From: Agrypnia vestita
Taxonomy: Eukaryota > Arthropoda > Insecta > Trichoptera > Phryganeidae
Assembly: GCA_016648135.1 (NCBI GenBank)
Contig: JADDOH010000297.1
Span: 434,001 to 498,000 of the forward strand
Direction of reading: 5' to 3'
Length of the DNA stretch: 64,000 nucleotides
Shown: positions 1-12,800 of the stretch, piece by piece
Numbering within the stretch: position 1 is the first letter of the stretch
Layout: every line of letters begins with the position of its first letter
Made by a program: the position numbers and the translations under genes
Notes under the pieces: model-generated
Databases searched by the model: none
The model's input: only the letters and a program-made list of their open reading frames with translations
Told to the model about the DNA's origin: nothing

Positions 1-230
1 CAGTTCGTCGTTGGTCGTAATGTTTAGAGTCATTTTTTAATTTATGGAAAGTTTCTTCAATCTTCAGTCGATTTTAACTTTCGAAAGTGTATCTTTTTCG
101 ACTCAAAGCAATGCAAGCGCAGTAATTAGAAATATAATTGTCAATAACTTCTTCCAAATAAAACAACACAAACACATTTAGTAGAAAAAATAATTGATTA
201 AAAAAGAATTTAAAGCAGCGAAAAACGCAT
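1..230 (+). repeat. Dispersed repeat family C, partial copy
   Basis: This segment aligns by eye with two other places in the window: 16505-17010 on the same strand and 42940-43320 on the opposite strand. Shared words include TTTTAACTTTCGAAAG-like and ATTAGAAATAYAATTGTC-like stretches followed by a CTTCTTCC and AAACAAACAC tail. There is no coding potential. It is probably a non-autonomous transposon or Helitron-like fragment, but the class cannot be decided here. Confidence 0.45.
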
Positions 231-344
231 ACTAACACTCCCGCTCCGAAACAGGGCACAAATTAAGCCCAAAAATCTTATTTTTAAAACAATTTAATAA
301 TTATAATTCACCCATAATATTAAAAGGATCATAATATTAAAATG

Positions 345-603
345 GTTCGCGTCTTTGCTAAGTCCTATATGTACGGTATTTTTGACGATTCACGCAGGCT
401 CGACGATAGCAACATTGTTAGGTTGCGGCCGGTTTGGGTTTGTTGACCCGGAGTTCAAGCACCATCTCCGGCCGTTTAATTTCGTTTTTTTAGCCGTGAA
501 TTCGAACGAAATTACGGATTTTATATGTAGTTACGGACAGAAAGAAAACAAATTTCTTATTTTTAAGTGGTGGTGGTATAGGTGGAGCCGGTATTTTTTG
601 TAA
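345..603 (+). repeat. tRNA-derived SINE, copy 1
   Basis: A SINE-like unit with an RNA polymerase III type B-box (gagttcaagcacc) ahead of a conserved body ending CGAACGAAATTACGG. The same unit appears on the minus strand at about 46800-47050 and 51475-51715, where the tRNA-like head is better preserved. It begins with a shared GCGTCTTTGCTAAGTCCTA segment. The 82-codon reading frame here is incidental. Confidence 0.6.
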
Positions 604-1150
604 TCCTTATAAATATCCCAAAGTATACAACACCAAAATAAAATTAACCGATAATGTGTAGTAAGATAATCAAAATAATAAAAAAATGTTTTTCCAGATA
701 ATCGGCTATATTCTTATGCGGTTACTTCATTCTTGCAAATCTTCTGTTAGTCGGACGCTTGTGAAGTCAAAATATTACGGATTCTTAATAAAATGGCGAT
801 GATTAGTAGAATTTTGTTCGCATCGAATAAGAAATGTAGGTAATTAAAAATATTATAGAACATTTTCAAACCATTATAGGTTACATTTCAGGGATCGCGA
901 CATAATAGGTACAGATACAGAGGAATCCACAAGGAAATACATCCCATATGGGTAGGTACGTGCGATCAAAAAACCGCGCGCATTGATAATCTTTCTGAGT
1001 TGTTAAAAGAAAGAATTATTTGATTGAAAATGTATTGATTTATTACGGAAGAATCTAAAAATGATTTCGAATGGGATTAATTATCTATGAACATTCTGGG
1101 TTCACCGCGTTTAAAAAATTGCAACTGTAACTAATTTCGAATTATAGGTA
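604..1150. other. AT-rich stretch without a recognised gene
   Basis: No open frame, RNA or structured repeat could be supported here. Only AT-rich sequence and scattered short microsatellite-like words are visible. Confidence 0.5.
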
Positions 1151-1293
1151 CAGTAGCCGGCAAACATCTTGAAATTCTACGGCGTAGCGGGGGGAAGTTT
1201 GCGCATCTACCTTTCCACCAAAGAGACCCAAATTTCGTCTTCTGCGCATTTCCCCACCACGTCAAATAATTTCAAGAAGTTTGCCGGCAACTG
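1151..1293. mobile_element. 143-bp MITE with 28-bp inverted repeats and TA target duplication
   Basis: The ends are inverted copies: CAGTAGCCGGCAAACATCTT on the left and, read from the right, CAGTTGCCGGCAAACTTCTT. Similarity extends through GAAATT. The unit is flanked by TA on both sides, as expected for Tc1/mariner or pogo relatives. It is too short to code for anything and is therefore non-autonomous. Confidence 0.75.
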
Positions 1294-1359
1294 TATTCGA
1301 ATTACCAGGGTACCTTTTTCTTCTTATTGGTTATAATATTATATAAAATATACAGAAAA

Positions 1360-1800
1360 ACTCATTTAATTCAAAATTCAAGGGACCCAAAAAACATTTC
1401 AAATCAACGGGGTCCCACATAAAGTACAAAAAAAATCGCAATGCGATTGCGACATTCGCCGAAAATCGTAAAACTCATGAAAAAGCCATTAATTTTGTGA
1501 AAAACGTCTGTATTTTTGCATATTTCAAGAAATCATTTCGAAAATATTTATTATGCTAGCACAATAATATTTCTACATTTCTACCCGATTTATTTGTTGT
1601 TCTCACTTGCGAAAAAAATCTATATATTTTTACAATTTTGTCGAATATCGAATTATAAATCAAAATAATCAATATAATAAAAAAATGGAATTTTATGACC
1701 TAAATATATTGATTTACGGCTCAAGGGTCTGCAAATTATTTCAAATTACAAATTACCGGGGTTTTAGAATTGTCTAGGTTAATTTACTATGAAATTAACA
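1360..1800 (+). repeat. Dispersed pogo/Tigger-like non-autonomous repeat
   Basis: Contains AATTCAAGGGACC and, further in, AAATCGTAAAACTCATGAA and TTTCAAGAAATCATTTCGAAAA. The same order of words occurs at 16240-16440 (same strand) and at 49490-49680 (opposite strand). In the last copy the end reads CTAGAACCGCGTTAATTCAA when read from the right, resembling pogo/Tigger terminal repeats. No coding capacity remains. Confidence 0.5.
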
Positions 1801-2225
1801 TTTTGGGACCTAATTTGTGTATTTAGATATTTATTGAATAAAAAACTATTTATGTTTAGACATTAGGGCGCGTATATATTTACAAGAGGTATATAAATAC
1901 ATAAATATGTACCAGCAATCCATTTATAGAAATATTATTTCTTCTTTCACAGACTTTCATTTTTAATTACTTAGCAAATGCATTAATTCTAGCAATTCAG
2001 TGTTACTGGAATATACCTAGGTACATTATTATTAATATACCGAGGTATATTATTATTATTATTATTGATTCTGTTAAAAGTTTCTTCTTTCTCACAATAA
2101 TGGTTTACAATTTGAGACGACACCAGCTGACCTAGCTGAAATAACACACTAATTTAATATGTATCAGTAACATGACAAAGTACAAACCACTGAAATTAAT
2201 TCACACACAAAATATGCTAACCATG

Positions 2226-2400
2226 AGATAAAACTATAACTATAACTTTGTGGTGCAACGTGATTACTTTAATTGACTAAATTAAATATTGTAATACACA
2301 CACATTGAGTTACATAATTTTTCACTTTTATAGTTTTGAGAGGAGCAGTTCCTCTCAGCAAGTGTATTTAATAACTAACCTAAACAAAGAATGTTGTCCA
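2226..2400 (+). repeat. Dispersed repeat with CTTTGTGGTGCAAC motif, copy 1
   Basis: Shares CTTTGTGGTGCAACRTGATTA followed by TTTGAGAGGAGCAG and TCTCA words with 34305-34450. A shorter relative with CTTTGTGGTGACATTATTA begins at 36174. It is AT-rich and non-coding. Confidence 0.45.
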
Positions 2401-2422
2401 AGGGTTTTTTAGATGAAAATAC

Positions 2423-2788
2423 TAGTGGTGCAATGAATACTACTATTCGGCGAATACGAATACGAACAATACGTATTACAAAACAAAAACTACACGAAAT
2501 GAGCCCCCAACCTTATTAATAACCCAAAGAAAATAGACGAAAGAACTCATGTTATGTTGTGAAACAAATGACTACTTGAGAACTCAACAAATCCATTCAT
2601 TCAATGTTAGGGGAATCCCCGATAATAGAGTGCGTAGGTGTGTTCGGATACACAGTGCACAGCCAAACCGTATTTTGCGTTGCGTTCAGTTATAAACTGT
2701 TTGTTTTTAATATTCGTGATGATATTCGGCGAATACGTATATTCGGTAAATATCTACTATTCGGCGAATACGAATATTTGCATCATTA
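2423..2788. mobile_element. 366-bp hAT-like MITE with perfect 8-bp target duplication
   Basis: The element is bounded by the direct repeat GAAAATAC at 2415-2422 and 2789-2796, a perfect 8-bp target duplication. Its ends are inverted: TAGTGGTGCAA on the left and TAATGATGCAA read from the right. Subterminal copies of TATTCGGCGAATACGAATA lie near both ends. Target length and end structure fit the hAT superfamily. No transposase is encoded. Confidence 0.75.
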
Positions 2789-2796
2789 GAAAATAC

Positions 2797-3425
2797 CTAT
2801 ATTTCATATAATATTTCAGGAGCAAAATTAAACATTAAAATGATAATACATATTTTTGTTGTCGATGTATGGAAATGGGGATTTTTTAAAATTGTCCACT
2901 GTGTAGGCGCGAGAGTCTCGAGCGGCGATGAAAGTGACACGAGGCTGACATCTGTGGGCGAGTAGACCCTCCATTCACCGGGAAGGATAAAAGGCCAATA
3001 GAAACAAATAGAAGGTTCCAGAAGAATAATTACTACCTGCAATCGCGAGGACCCTGGATATGGGGCCCCGTATCACCATTCCCATTTCGCCTACACGTCC
3101 TACACAGACCTACTTCCACCAGCCATCTACTTAGTATTTTGGGAGGGAGAAACATATCTAACACTTTTCAATATTTCATTTACAATTCATTCTTCAATAT
3201 TCAATTTTACTAACAAATGTTTACTTAACTTTGTATTTTATGGAATATACCGCATTAATCCACAGTAAGTGTTCTAACTTGTCTTGGATGTCCCGCATAA
3301 GCTGAGAGTGCCGTAATTCACGTGAGTAACATTGTGGATTCATCCATCGTAAGTTATTGAGTGAACTAAACACCAAAATATGGTACAATTTATTCTGGGG
3401 CTTGAATAACCCCACAGACCATCTA
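2797..3425. other. Stretch without a recognised gene
   Basis: The sequence between the hAT-like MITE and the LINE has a moderately GC-richer patch at about 2890-3130 but no convincing exon or repeat structure. Confidence 0.4.
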
Positions 3426-3429
3426 TGTG

Positions 3430-4940
3430 CACAGTATGTGACAGCTGAAAAATCTTAAGGAGGATGCAGCTCCTAGTCCTGATAATATTCCTTCTGTTGT
3501 ACTGAAGCATTGTGCTGGCCCCTTGAGCGCCATTATTGCCCCCATAATGCAAAAATCTTTTGATGAAGGAAAACTACCCGCGGATTGGAAGAGGGCATTG
3601 GTAACTCCCATTTATAAGAAGGGAGACAAATTGAATCCAGCCAACTACAGACCTATAAGCTTAACATCAGTTCTGTGTAAGGTAATGGAGAGAATTATCG
3701 CTGAGTACTTACGAAGATTTATGGAAGACAACGGCATTGTAGATTTGGATCAGCACGGATTTGTGCCTGGACGTTCCACTGTGACTAATCTTCTCACATG
3801 TCTAGAAAGGTGGTCCACTAGTTTTGATAGCCATGAACCTATAGACATATTATATCTTGATTTTGATAAGGCTTTTGACAGAGTCCCACTTAATAGATTA
3901 ATCGCTAAGTTAGAACATCTAGGAATCCGTGGTTCACTACTTCAATGGATTAAGAGCTTTTTGACTGAGCGCTCCTTTGCTGTCCGAGTGGGTGACTCTC
4001 TATCTGCACCGCAAGTAGTTTTAAGTGGAGTTCCACAGGGGAGTGTGCTGGGACCAATTCTCTTTATTTTATACATTTTGGATCTTCGTGCTGCTGTCCA
4101 GTCCACTGTGAGTTTCTTTGCTGATGACACAAAATATTTCGGTAACCCCCTTACTGACCATGAGGTGTTACAGAGAGACTTAAATCAATTATCGGAGTGG
4201 ACAAAGCAGTGGCTCATATGTCTTAATGTTGACAAATGTTGTGTTCTCCATATCGGCAAGAATAACCCAAATATTGAGTATACCTTAAACGAAAGCCTGA
4301 TTAAGTCAGTGGTCTCGCAGAAGGATCTGGGTGTTACTATTACCAAGGACTTTAAATGGTGTGAGCACATAGCGAGTGTGGTTAAGAAGGCTAACTCTAT
4401 TTTGTATTTAGTGAGAAGATCATTCCAACATCTGACAGTACCACTATTCACAACTATTTATAAGACATATGTGAGGCCTCTCCTCGAATATGCCTCTCAG
4501 ATCTGGAATCCATATTTTGTTAAAGATATAGTTTTACTGGAAAATGTTCAGAGACGAGCCACAAAATTGCCCTTGGGTCTTAAAAACCTGGAATATGCGG
4601 AAAGGCTGAGAGTATTGAAACTGCCCACTCTTCAGGAGCGACGAGCAAGAGGTGACCTCATCGAGACATTCAAGATTCTATCGGGCTACTACAATATTCC
4701 TAATATGACAGATATTTCGAGGACATCACCTGAAGTTGAACAAGTCTCGGTTCTCGTGTAACCCAAGAAAGCATGCATTAAGCAATAGAGTGGTCAATAT
4801 GTGGAACAGTTTGCCTGAGGGCGTTGTGTCTGCAGCCAGTGTCAACCAATTTAAGAATAGGCTGGATATTCAAATGAGAGACAGTGATATGGGCCTATCA
4901 GCTTAAGCTGCCTGCCCATTATCAATAATAATAATAATAT
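3430..4940 (+). mobile_element. 5'-truncated non-LTR retrotransposon (CR1/L2-like LINE)
   Basis: This LINE copy holds most of a reverse transcriptase frame from about 3442 to 4761 without an initiating ATG, so the 5' half (endonuclease and start of ORF2) is missing. After 4761 the coding sequence continues in another frame to about 4906, giving a final NRVVNMWNSLPEGVVSA-type block seen at the C terminus of such proteins. The unit ends in an (AAT)n tail, which is common for this class. It lies downstream of the Ig gene's 3' end, outside its transcribed part. Confidence 0.85.
3442..4761 (+). pseudogene. Reverse transcriptase of LINE, truncated and frameshifted
   Basis: The open frame encodes about 440 residues of a non-LTR reverse transcriptase. 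Visible motifs in order are ANYRPISLTSV, then LYLDFDKAFDRV, then SGVPQGSVLGPILFILYI, then the catalytic FADD box at 4117-4128. These are followed by a thumb region and a YKTYVRPLLEYASQIWNP block. The ADDTK form of the catalytic box and the YVRPLLEYAS block are typical of CR1/L2/Rex-like LINEs. There is no start codon, and a frameshift near 4761 separates off the last ~50 residues, so the copy is dead. Confidence 0.85.
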
Positions 4941-5835
4941 AAAAATCTTCATTTTAATTAATATTTTATTTTAGAATCAGTCTTACAAATTTTGAAATGT
5001 AAAGCAACCTTTCCTTTGGTAATCAACTAATCAGTCTCTAAAATTAATTAGTTGTGAAGATAAAATATCTATGATATTTATCAAACAAAATTAGTTAATT
5101 AGCAAACAATAATATCTTCTTATCTTCAATAAACATTTATAAATATTTCCGCTTATATAAATAAAAGAATAGGATTTTTTTTTATTAACAGACTACCTAC
5201 CTACTAAACCAAGATTGCATGTACATGATGTACCTACTGAAAAAAAAAATATTTATAAAACTTCTAAACATTAACTGCTTCATAAAAACAAAAACAATCA
5301 GTCTAACGTACTTACATGCTTTTGACCTATATGATTATGAATCATTGTCTAATTGGTCAAAAAAAATCCGTACACGAGACTCTTTTTGACATTGACATTG
5401 ACAAACCTTTTTTGATTGACAACATTTTAATTGAGCTCTTTTACTTTAACGAACAATAAGTATTAATTTTTAACACAAAAATACCGCTCTGACCCGTACA
5501 AAAGTAAAAATCAAGAAACAATGCGAAGTAAACAAAACATGTTCCGACACGCTCGCAGGCGGCAGTTGCGACTTGCGCGCGAATCAGCTGTAAACGAAGC
5601 GTTATGAAAATTGCCGAATATCCCCGAAACCGTAATCGGCTTGGCCGACTAGTCAGCCAAAGTCATAGTTGCACATCTCTACTTAAAATCTCTTCTTAAA
5701 ATAAGAACATCTGATACAATTTTATATAAATGTTCAAAGTTTTTTTGTGAAACATTCCATCTTCAATAATTTGAATTTGTAATACGATTGTTGTAACATT
5801 ATAAAAATTAGTTTTATTTGGAATGGATAGGCAAA
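4941..5835. other. AT-rich stretch without a recognised gene
   Basis: No supported gene. A GC-richer patch at 5540-5680 could be the edge of an unidentified transposon, but no partner end was found. Confidence 0.4.
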
Positions 5836-5841
5836 CATGCA

Positions 5842-6304
5842 CAGCGGAACCTCGGTTTACGAACTTAATTCGTAAATCGATTGTTTTACAAAAAACAAAA
5901 ACAATTATTCCCATAAGAATCTGCGTAAATCTGTTTGGGATCCCAAGAAAATGGTCCTTTATCATCTGTATTTTCTACTTCTTCTTGATTTTTATAATGT
6001 AGCGGAAATGAGACATGATATTATCATTAAACAAATTCACAGCTCAATTTAATTAAAGTTTTATCGGGGTAATATTTTTCCACAACACTTTGCACCTTAT
6101 TACATTATTATTACACACATTTCATGGATCAAGGACCTAAGAACATCTTTCATTTGTCTATCAGTCTCCGAAAATAATATTTTGCCATATTTATAACTTT
6201 CTGCTGAAATCTATTCGCCATTTGAAGGATTTTTATATAAGGATTATTGTTCGGAAATTAAATTGTTTGAAATTAAGAGCCGATAGTAAACAGAGGTTCC
6301 ACAG
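5842..6304. mobile_element. pogo/Tigger-like non-autonomous element
   Basis: The left end reads CAGCGGAACCTCGGTTTAC and the right end, read inward, reads CTGTGGAACCTCTGTTTAC, forming imperfect terminal inverted repeats about 20 bp long. This end sequence resembles pogo/Tigger terminal repeats. A TA follows the right end; the left flank is CA, possibly a decayed TA. There is no transposase frame inside. Confidence 0.55.
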
Positions 6305-6543
6305 TACTTGACAAGAAAAAGTCTGACCATTGTTACCACTTTTTATTTTTTACATTAATATTAACACTAAACTAATACAAGTTAACATTATTTTTACACA
6401 GTAAATAAATTTAATTCTTCGAATGTCTATTCAGATACGGTTATTTGAACTGTAATACTGTACGGCAAACAGTTCTCAAGAAGATAATATTGATTCATAA
6501 GTACTTTTCTTAAATACATATGTACTATAAAATATATTACGCA

Positions 6544-6549
6544 TTTATT
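6544..6549 (-). terminator. Polyadenylation signal AATAAA of the Ig-domain gene
   Basis: A canonical AATAAA on the minus strand about 85 bases after the stop codon at 6634-6636. It is the first such hexamer downstream of the coding sequence and predicts a short 3' UTR. Confidence 0.5.
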
Positions 6550-6633
6550 TGAAAGCACTATTAGTGACTAATATAGGTTTAAAATGTGTACAAATTATTA
6601 CTTGCTAAAATTCAGAAGCATCTAACTGTAAAA

Positions 6634-6809
6634 TCAGGCTATTGTGACATCTTTTTCCTTAAAATTGAATGAATTTCTGAAAGACCATGCTCGCTGGCGT
6701 ATTTGTGAACCCACACGCGTTCTGTGTACTATTGCCGAAATAATAAAAATAAGTCCAAAGAATGTTACAATGTAGAATGTCCAGGATAGTGCAGTCCATG
6801 TAAGGGAGC
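6634..6809 (-). CDS. Last exon: transmembrane helix and cytoplasmic tail
   Basis: The acceptor TCATTTCAG precedes 6809, and the exon enters in phase 1, matching the preceding donor. It encodes residues 739-796: a short Trp/Ser linker, a hydrophobic helix around ALSWTFYIVTFFGLIFIISA, then an HRTR stop-transfer and a tail ending DVTIA before TGA. The tail contains no tyrosine, so no ITAM or ITIM signalling motif is possible; any signalling would need partners. Confidence 0.88.
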
Positions 6810-9800
6810 CTGAAATGAGAAAAAAATTATAAATTTTACAAAGGTACTTGTTTATAATTTTTTTTAAATTTACATCTTATGTAGACTTATGTACTAATTT
6901 TTGGTTATACAGGATTTTAAAAAGCCGTAACTTTTTGGTTTAAGATTATTTTTTTCAGATTATAATAATTGGGAAATTAATAATTAAGAAAGTGACTAGA
7001 GGCCATCATTGCAATGTCGAAAATGGGAGATGTTTACGTAACAGCTTGTAAATATTATTTGAAAAAATAAGAAAGAAAAAAAAAAGTCTGTTCAAGACTT
7101 ATGGCCCATTATAATTATATATATACATATATTAGTGTACATACATATATATATATATATATTAGTAGTATCACATTTGTAATCAAAAATTTTGAACGTT
7201 TTTTTATTTAAAAGCTAATAAAAACAGTTGTTACGGACCAGAGATATGGACGGCGAAAACTGCTGACTCTTAGAAACTACAAGTGTTTGAGCGCAAGATT
7301 TTCAGGAAGGCATTTTACCCAGTAGGTATGCGTGAGTAATATTTGAAAGAGTTTGTATAATCATCTATCTGTATAATCTTTATAAACTCCATGATGAGCT
7401 TGATGTCGTCAAATTCATTAAGATACAGCATCTCTGACAAGTTGCATGGATGATTTAACACCTCTGATGGTGTAGAGAAAGACATGATATTCAAAAATAG
7501 CGGAATTGGTCACAGAACAGAGAGGACTGCAAGAATTGTTAGAGGTAGTCACGCTAATAAAGTAAGGGCCCAGACTGCAAAACTATTATGTTGATGATGA
7601 TATTTAATGTTTAATGAATGTGAATACCAAATACGTTTTAATTTGGATAAGTTAAAACGAAGTTCAATTGGATTGTGAGTAACAAACAAATTTACGAAGA
7701 ATAAGGTTTAATTAGAAATATTAAAAAGTGAAAATATCCTTACGGTTACCATTGATTGTCATCTCTATTAATTTAATTGTATCAAAATACTCTTCCGCCT
7801 TTAAGAAAGGTTTGCCGGCACATGTCCATGTTCCCAAATCTGTACGACTTGTTTTGAGTATTGTCAGCTGGCAGATGCCTTCTTCCAAATCAGTTCCATT
7901 TCCAAAATAGTTGTCCATGAAAAGGTTTTGAGGATTTATGCCTGTTTTCGAAATAAAACAAAATTATAACGATATAATATATAGAGTTATGTGTCTCAAG
8001 TACACATATAATACAGGCGTAGTTGCTTCATACATGCTTTGGATACTTCACGTCCCTTGCATTCTAGAGTCAAAAAGCTTTGGACTTTTTGACTCTGGTT
8101 TCTAGCTGAAAACAACACTGCAGCAAATAATAATTATATAATAATAATATGGACAAATAAATAATTAGTCAATTTCTTTAGAGACCATTCTCAGCACACA
8201 CTATACAACGTGTCGCGGACACGGAGTTAATCGAATTACATATACCTAGGTACATTCTCAATTTTCAAACATATATGAATCGCGTAAACACAAACTTTCT
8301 GGCCCGAAAGGTCGTAACAATACGGCATAATACTCCAGTAAACACAAACTTGAAGATTCTGAGTGGCCGTGAAAACCTAAGAACATTCTTAACACAAATA
8401 CAGTTACATATTGGAAAATATAATCGAACTAAAGAAACATTTTGGGATTTATGTGTTTTAAAAATTTCGAATTATCGAGGTTCGAATTAAAGGGGTTTTA
8501 TTATAGTAATATCAAAATATTATAATATAATTTTTTTTATCATCGATCACAAGAACCCCCTATATTGTTATATGTATTATTATGATTCCGATTGCTTGAA
8601 TAATAGCTATACAAATTAAATTAATTTTAAAAATTGAGTAGGATTGAGGTAAGAGAAATATACCCAATCTGAAATGAAAATATATGATTTGTCCCAATAA
8701 CAAAAATCATAATAAAAATAATTTAATAAAGATATTTGTAAGACTTTACTGTAGTAGTTACCTTTTCCATCTGGCCGGACAAATCGACAATACTCCAGCG
8801 AGGAATTATCATACGTTTGACAACCAAATGTCAATTGTGTCCCACTTGAATATCTGGAGAATGCCACAAGCACTGATTCTGTAAAAAAGTTTTGATTTAG
8901 TTTATATTTATAGATTTTTAATTATAGATAAGTTGACTGCAAAAGAACTCGAGCGAATATTCATTTACATTAAGAGCTCTAAGGAAATTTTGATTAATGC
9001 AGACCCTAATTTGGGAGTAGTGCTGAAATATTAACGAACGATCGCCAGCTATCGAAAATTACGTAATTGAAAGAAAATGTCAAGCTCTGTCCAAATATTT
9101 GGCAAAAAATTAGCTAATCATTTAATTATGTTATCATTATGCAACATGTTTTTTTATTTTTTTGATGTTACTATCCTTTCATATAACTTATATATGGTGT
9201 ATTTTTCAAACTACGTCATTAATTAAAATTAATCCAATTTTTTATATTATATTACATTTATGCATTTCGCTTAGTGCGAGGTACTTATAGGCTGACTTAA
9301 TTGCATTCAACAAGGTTTTCTTGTACATAGTTATTTAATTGTTATATTTAGATATTTAATGAATTGGATGTGGATATTTTCATTTTAAATAAATAAATAA
9401 ATTAGTAAAGAATACCATATATTTCAACAGAAATTTTTTGTTGAATATCGTCAGCCTTGTAAACTCCCATGTTGCAGGTCCACGTTCCAGAATCTATGAG
9501 AGCTGCACTTTTTACTTTTATTCCACATTCTCCATAACTGAAACCTTTTCCAACATACTCGTAATCTACATTTGCAGCATCTGAAAAGGTAAATGTTTAT
9601 TTGATAATTTAAATAATATCCAAACACATGTATAAAATGCTCTGCGACATAAGATATGAATGAAGTTTCACTTGGGTTTAATGGTTTAATGGCTTTTATT
9701 GTCTCTTATTGTCACTTATTTCAATATATTATTACTTCACCGCTTCATTTTATTCATTTCATTATGTTATTAGTCAATACTTCATTAAATTCACTTTTTC

Positions 9801-12800
9801 CGGTCTATTGCTACTTTTCTTGTCTTTTATTTTTTATTTGTTCTTATTGTTTATACATTTCTAGTTTGTTTCGTTTCGGATCCCATTGCACGGTCCATCA
9901 TCAGGGCTGATGTGTTACAACATCAGGTCGGCCTGTCGTCGGCCCGAAAGGTCGTAAAAACACAGCACAATACCCCAGAAGACACAAACCAAAAGATTCT
10001 GAGTGGCCATAAAAACTTTAGAACATTCTTAAATTTATTCATTATTCATATTCATTAATGAAGCTTTTTTTGCAAACAATAGTTGTACCTATTTAATGAG
10101 ATAACTTACCAGGAATGGAAATCAGATTGGTTTTATTGGGTGACTGGAACCAGCAGTACTCTATTTTATCAGTGTGACCGCACTTCATTTCAAAACTGTC
10201 ACCAACTGTATGTTTTAGAATATTTCCTTTGTCTGTATTTGATAAATTTCCAGTTGTTTCTAAAATATACACATACACATGATTTAATTTTTTTTTGTTA
10301 TTTTAAAAAGAGCGCTGGATGTTGTGAAACATTTAAACATAGGAGACGCAGAGTTCTTACTACATTCTTGTTTTAAACATAATATATGTACATAAATAAG
10401 TTTTACCTTCATTAATGATACTATTTCCCAAAACGCTAACAAAACCCCCTACTTCCGTATTATTTTCTCCGTGCTTGATGATACACTGCCAATTTTGTAA
10501 GTCAACGGCTTCAGGAGAATCCACCTTTATTCCACAATCAACAATATTATTACCGTTGTCATCCTGACTGAAATTTAAATCAAATGAATAAATACTTTTA
10601 TATGAGAACCACACTATTTCTTAATATGTATATCTATTTCGGTCCAGTTACCACATTCAACACATTTGGAAATCTCAATATTGTCTTCAAATAAACTCAA
10701 GAAGAAAGGTATTCTATCTGTATAGGTTCTGACTTCACCTTTCTGAAATAATGTGATATGTATATAGACACTTACAGATGCCAAATTTATTGGCAAAACT
10801 CAATGTGGCTTAATGAGCCGTGGAGATATCCATGTTGCGGGTTTTGCCATGTAAGCAAAAGATACATAAGTAGATTCGTAGCCAAATCAAACTCAAAGAA
10901 ATAGAACACCAGGTAGCAAAGCAAAAAAAAAAATGGGATTGATGTGAGACGAGGACAATAGATATGCTAAAATGATGCCTGGGTGGAGAATTTGGACTGG
11001 AAGACAATATGAGCAGGCGAAAAGCCCAGGCAGTAGAAGGCACACAGTTAACCTGTGGTACTGAAAAAGGAGAACACATGAATTATGGAAAAATATTCTG
11101 GGTGCAATTTGTTCTGTTCTGAATCCAAAACTGCTAGAAGATGATGTGAAAAAACTTATTGTTAGTAAAGCAGTAGCCACGCGCTTGAAAAAATAAATAA
11201 AATCTATAAGTACCAATAATGTAATAATGTAGTAATTTAAGGTAAAGTATTTTGCTAGATCAAATAAGTTAAGATAATTCTACTAGTGTCATACTTATGC
11301 AGTTAATAGATGCGAAATGTTAGATGCGAGATGCAGTTAATAGATGCGAGAATATTTATTTCTGATTATCAGGCATCGCATTAATGGAGTTGCAGATTAT
11401 TGATACTATGAATATTAATGAATTATTACTGATATTAATGAATAATAAGCATTATGCTTCCTGTATAAGAAGTAATACTTACTAAATATAATTTCCATAA
11501 TATGAATATCTTCCATTCCCTGTGCTTGGTGTTAGAGTAAACAGATCCCCATCAGACCTGATCATCTGACAGCTCTTCATAGACGGCACCATTAATGAGC
11601 ACACAATAAATAATTCCCTTTTACCAACGCTAAACTCTACAGTTGACAAAACTTTCTCGGTACTTAGCTGATCTGTATTAAAAAGTATGAAGTTGTACAT
11701 AAAAAATTTACATAATTCAGATTTTTACAAAAATGAGTTAAAAGAAGAGTTGATATTTGGTCCTTGAGATATTTTTTCAGAATACATATTTAGATCAATT
11801 TATTTTATCAATAAAAATTATAAAAATTTATTTACTCATTTTTCATAGCATACAAATTGACTGCTTTGTAAATTTATGTTGTTTATCTCCGTAACTATCG
11901 ACATCTCATCCCGAGTATAAAGAATATTTTCTATTTGAAATTGAATGAGGAAGATTCCCACAAAGTTTTTGCTACTAGCTATAAGGCACCCTTATATTCT
12001 TGAACTAAAAACAATTCACTTTGAAACCACCACAAATACATTTTAATTGTGTAAATACATATATTGTAAGCCTACACAAATAAATTTTTGATTTGAAATT
12101 TGCCTTTTAGATAAAAAACAAAGTTGTTTAGAGTTTTTATTTTACAGAGGTTAGTCAATTATTTAGAAGGGGATTCTTTTATGACATCAGATGTCAACTC
12201 TGGTGATTGATGTCCCAATGGTTAAATAACTTATTGAGGCGCTCACTTTGAAACACCACCTGAGACTGACTGACTCGCGTGGCAGGTGGGATGAAAATTG
12301 AGTTTTCAGGTGAATATCAAACAAAAATTACGATGTAAAAACAGTAAGATTACCAACATGGTTGAATATTAGGGGTTTACTATACAGAGTATCACAACTG
12401 GTTGATGTTAAATTAATCAATGTGGTTTATACAAAGCTAGTTTCTTAAAATTTATATTATATCAACATAAATAACTACAAACATAATTACTTAACTAATT
12501 AACTTGTATACTATTATTTCGGATTCGATGTATTCATTGATAAACGAAGTCATCTTGTTCTGAAAAGTCATCTTATTTTTATAAACTACATTATTATTTT
12601 CAATTCTGTAATTTTTATAATTTTCTAAATTTTAATTGTTTACTTAGAGAGCGTCGTTATTGCTTACACTCCGCTATTGTAGACAAAGGATTAATCTACC
12701 TCCTTTACCACAGACTTTGGTCTAGTCATTAACTTCTACATTAAATTAAAAAACGATAATGAAATGTAAAAGTATGTTACTATGTACTCATTATGTATGC

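Noticed and set aside
3442..4761. Long plus-strand open frame as a host gene
   Set aside because: Motifs are those of a non-LTR reverse transcriptase, there is no start codon, and the copy is truncated and frameshifted.
7118..7170. Regulatory meaning of the (TA)n tract in the last intron
   Set aside because: A simple dinucleotide microsatellite of a kind common in this genome.
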